Assembly (NCBI GenBank): GCA_035649235.1
Contig: DASRJX010000094.1
Location: 1 to 16,063, forward strand
Direction: 5' to 3'
DNA: 16,063 bases
Source of the DNA: DASRJX01 sp035649235
GTDB taxonomy: Bacteria; Acidobacteriota; Polarisedimenticolia; Gp22-AA2
The position numbers were made by a program, and so were the translations under genes. Shown here one piece after another: positions 14,661-16,063 of this stretch. Below the pieces are notes generated by a model. It ran no database searches. It had not been told where the DNA came from and was given only the letters and a program-made list of their open reading frames with translations. The stretch's first letter is position 1. Each line of letters opens with the position of its first letter.

Positions 14661-15103
14661 CGGAGGAACCTCTTGATGCGCTGCACGACCACCTCCGCGG
14701 AGGTGCTATCGGTCGTGGCGAGGAAAACCGTGTCGTCGCCCGCGACCGTGCCGACGACCTCGTCCCAGCGGGCCGCGTCGATCGCCACGCCCAGGGTGTG
14801 CGCGTGTCCGGGATCGGTCTTGACGACGGCCACGGATCCGGCCGCGGCCACGAAGCGCACGAAGGTCCTCACGATTGGCGCCACCTGCCGGCTGTGCGGG
14901 GCGGGCTGCGCCTGGACCGCCTGCGGGCGCGCGTACCCCCTCGGGCCCCGCACCACGCCCATTTCCCGCAGGTCGCGCGACAGCGTCGCCTGGCTCACGA
15001 GCACCCGCCGGGCCCGGAGCCTGCGGATGAGATCCCTCTGGGAGGCGACGAGCTCCTCGTCGAGGATGGCGGCGATCGCCTCCTGGCGCAGCCGCGGCGT
15101 CAT
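14657..15103 (-). CDS. argR: Arginine repressor ArgR, first gene of the operon
   Basis: A 148-residue ArgR/AhrC-type DNA-binding regulator, the usual length. The N-terminal winged helix-turn-helix includes VSQATLSRDLREMGVV (36-51), the family's recognition helix region. The C-terminal hexamerisation and arginine-binding domain has VVKTDPGHAHTLGVAID (93-109) and GTVAGDDTVFLA (118-129), where the two Asp residues bind arginine. The frame is open to an ATG at 15217, but that start lies upstream of the promoter and ARG box, so the ATG at 15103 (MTPRLRQEAI) is chosen; its Shine-Dalgarno is weak (GGGAG, rather distant). Predicted leader of about 60 bases. Its own ARG box implies autoregulation of all eight genes. 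Confidence 0.95.
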   Translation of the reverse strand: MTPRLRQEAIAAILDEELVASQRDLIRRLRARRVLVSQATLSRDLREMGVVRGPRGYARPQAVQAQPAPHSRQVAPIVRTFVRFVAAAGSVAVVKTDPGHAHTLGVAIDAARWDEVVGTVAGDDTVFLATTDSTSAEVVVQRIKRFLR

Positions 15104-15142
15104 GGGGATTCCGGGGCTCCCGAAGGGCCCGGCCGCGACACC

Positions 15143-15160
15143 TGTGAATAAATATCCATA
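15143..15160. promoter_or_regulatory. ARG box (ArgR operator)
   Basis: TGTGAATAAATATCCATA matches the ARG box consensus WNTGAATWWWWATTCANW (read in either direction) at all but one defined position; the single deviation is a C in place of T in the right half. It is a striking AT-rich island in GC-rich DNA, 40 bases upstream of the argR start and immediately downstream of the predicted transcription start. A much weaker second box may occupy 15163-15180, overlapping the -10 element, as in the paired boxes of E. coli. Confidence 0.85.
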
Positions 15161-15170
15161 TGCGCGCAAC

Positions 15171-15198
15171 ATTATGCAACGGCTCCGCCTTCTGTCAA
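15171..15198 (-). promoter_or_regulatory. Promoter of the arg operon
   Basis: On the minus strand, a perfect -35 TTGACA (15193-15198), a 16-base spacer and a -10 CATAAT (15171-15176, five of six matches) form a strong housekeeping promoter. Transcription should begin near 15164, so the ARG box covers roughly +4 to +21 and bound ArgR would block initiation or escape. Confidence 0.85.
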
Positions 15199-15495
15199 GG
15201 GCCGATCGGGCGGACATCCGCCGCGCACGGCCGATGCCTCGACTCGGACTGGCTCCGGGCGGGCGCGGGATCGGGTGTCACCCGTCGGAAGGCACCTGAC
15301 GGCGCCCCGGCTGGGTCGACCCGGCGGTCGTGGCCGCGCGGGATCGCGAGGCGCCATCTCCTTACGCTAGCGGTGGCGCTCCGCTCGAGCCAATCCAGGA
15401 TTCACCCGACCCGCGCGCCAGGGATCACCTGACCGCCGCCTCGGGGCACGGTCGACGCCATCGGGACGAGGCCGGCGCGGCGGGCGGCCGGATGC
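15199..15495. other. Intergenic stretch without recognised gene
   Basis: Between the arg promoter and the MATE gene I see no credible coding region: the short open frames here lack ribosome sites and family features. There is a 10-bp palindrome GGGTCGACCC at 15313-15322 and a small AGCGG/CCGCT hairpin at 15369-15385; neither can be given a role. Confidence 0.5.
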
Positions 15496-15504
15496 TGGTA
15501 TGAT
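15496..15504 (+). promoter_or_regulatory. Extended -10 promoter candidate for the MATE gene
   Basis: TGGTATGAT (15496-15504) fits the extended -10 pattern TGnTATnAT; no -35 is visible, which such promoters tolerate. It lies 44 bases upstream of the MATE start. A 6-bp GCGGCC/GGCCGC hairpin (15506-15525) falls near the predicted transcript start. Confidence 0.4.
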
Positions 15505-15548
15505 GGCGGCCGGCCGGAAGGCCGCAACCACCCCGGACGACGCCACCG

Positions 15549-16063
15549 ATGAACGATCTGACCAAGGGACCCGTGACGCGGCACCTGCTGTCGCTCTCCG
15601 CCTTCATCGCGGTGAGCATGGTGTTCCAGACGCTCTACTACCTGGTCGACCTCTACTTCGTGGGACGGCTGGGGAAGGAGGCGATCGCGGCCGTCGGCCT
15701 GGCCGGCAACCTCATGATCGTCGTCATGGCGGTCACGCAGACCCTGGGCGTCGGGACCACGACCCTGTTGTCGCACGCCGTCGGCCGCAAGGATCGCGAC
15801 GGCGCCATCCTGGTCTTCAACCAGGCGTTCGTGCTGTCGCTCCTCGTCGGCATCGCGGTGGCGGGGCTGGGATTCCTGCTCCGCGAGACCTACTGCCTCT
15901 GGCTCGGAGCCGACGCCGAGACCGCGCGCCTGGGCGTCCAGTACCTCAACTGGTTCCTGCCGGCCATGTTCCTACAGTTCGCGATGGTCGCCATGGCCTC
16001 GGCCCTGCGCGGCAGCGGCGTCGTGAAGCCGGCCGTCGCCATCCAGATCCTGGCAGTGCTGGT
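15549..16063 (+). CDS. MATE-family efflux transporter, N-terminal part (cut by right edge)
   Basis: The first 171 residues of a multidrug and toxic compound extrusion (MATE) transporter, an inner-membrane antiporter driven by sodium or proton gradients; the rest is outside the window. The N-terminus NDLTKGPVTRHLLSLSAF is typical, followed by YYLVDLYFVGRLGKEAIAAV (29-48), a characteristic first-helix/loop region of the MatE domain, and GVGTTTLLSHAVGRKD (67-82), corresponding to the conserved G-rich, polar segment of helix 2-3. At least four hydrophobic segments (about 13-35, 48-75, 88-112, 130-155) are visible. The ATG at 15549 opens the family N-terminus directly; its Shine-Dalgarno is weak. 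Substrate and coupling ion cannot be told. It is transcribed away from the arg operon. Confidence 0.93.
   Translation, partial: MNDLTKGPVTRHLLSLSAFIAVSMVFQTLYYLVDLYFVGRLGKEAIAAVGLAGNLMIVVMAVTQTLGVGTTTLLSHAVGRKDRDGAILVFNQAFVLSLLVGIAVAGLGFLLRETYCLWLGADAETARLGVQYLNWFLPAMFLQFAMVAMASALRGSGVVKPAVAIQILAVL

Noticed and set aside
15104..15217. 38-residue N-terminal extension of ArgR
   Set aside because: It would place the start codon upstream of the promoter and ARG box; the 148-residue form has the normal family length and N-terminus.
15313..15322. GGGTCGACCC palindrome in the gap before the MATE gene
   Set aside because: A single 10-bp palindrome in GC-rich DNA with no promoter nearby; not distinguishable from chance.
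1..16063. CRISPR arrays, tRNA/rRNA genes, insertion sequences, phage or defence genes
   Set aside because: I looked for direct repeats, cloverleaf-like segments, transposase or defence motifs and saw none.

Overview
The window is a compact, GC-rich (about 70 % by eye) bacterial chromosomal segment with no mobile elements, RNA genes or CRISPR. The Gram-negative-style secreted proteins, a subtilase carrying a short Cys-Gly motif and the full arginine gene set fit an environmental lineage such as Acidobacteriota. That placement is an impression, not a demonstration.

Left part (1-7250), mixed functions. A Crp/Fnr-type regulator (minus, cut by the left edge) diverges from an ammonium transporter gene (amtB, plus). 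The roughly 240-base gap between them holds a good sigma-54-type -24/-12 match upstream of amtB. A class I SAM-dependent methyltransferase (minus) converges on amtB and diverges from an exported dienelactone-hydrolase-family protein (plus). Next come a secreted repetitive 'adhesin-like' beta protein (plus) and, convergent to it, a large exported subtilisin-family (S8) protease (minus).

Central and right part (7251-15198), one arginine biosynthesis operon, all on the minus strand, in transcription order argR-argC-argB-argD-argG-argH-argA-argJ. After choosing starts from family N-termini and junction geometry, all seven junctions are 4-nt NTGA start/stop overlaps. The operon is preceded by a strong promoter (TTGACA, 16-bp spacer, CATAAT) and an almost perfect ARG box just downstream of it, so ArgR should repress its own operon. 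The genes encode the route from glutamate through N-acetyl intermediates to ornithine (short-type NAGS ArgA, ArgB, ArgC, ArgD, ArgJ) and from citrulline to arginine (ArgG, ArgH). Ornithine carbamoyltransferase (ArgF) is absent from the window. The free-standing short NAGS directly after argH resembles the C-terminal domain of known ArgH(A) fusion proteins.

Right edge: a gap of about 330 bases with little recognisable content apart from the arg promoter and a possible extended -10 element, then the start of a MATE-family efflux transporter (plus, cut by the edge).

I found no clear previously undescribed system. The most notable points are the fully overlapping autoregulated arg operon, the ArgH/NAGS arrangement, and the unusual basic tail of ArgG overlapping a strong DNA hairpin.
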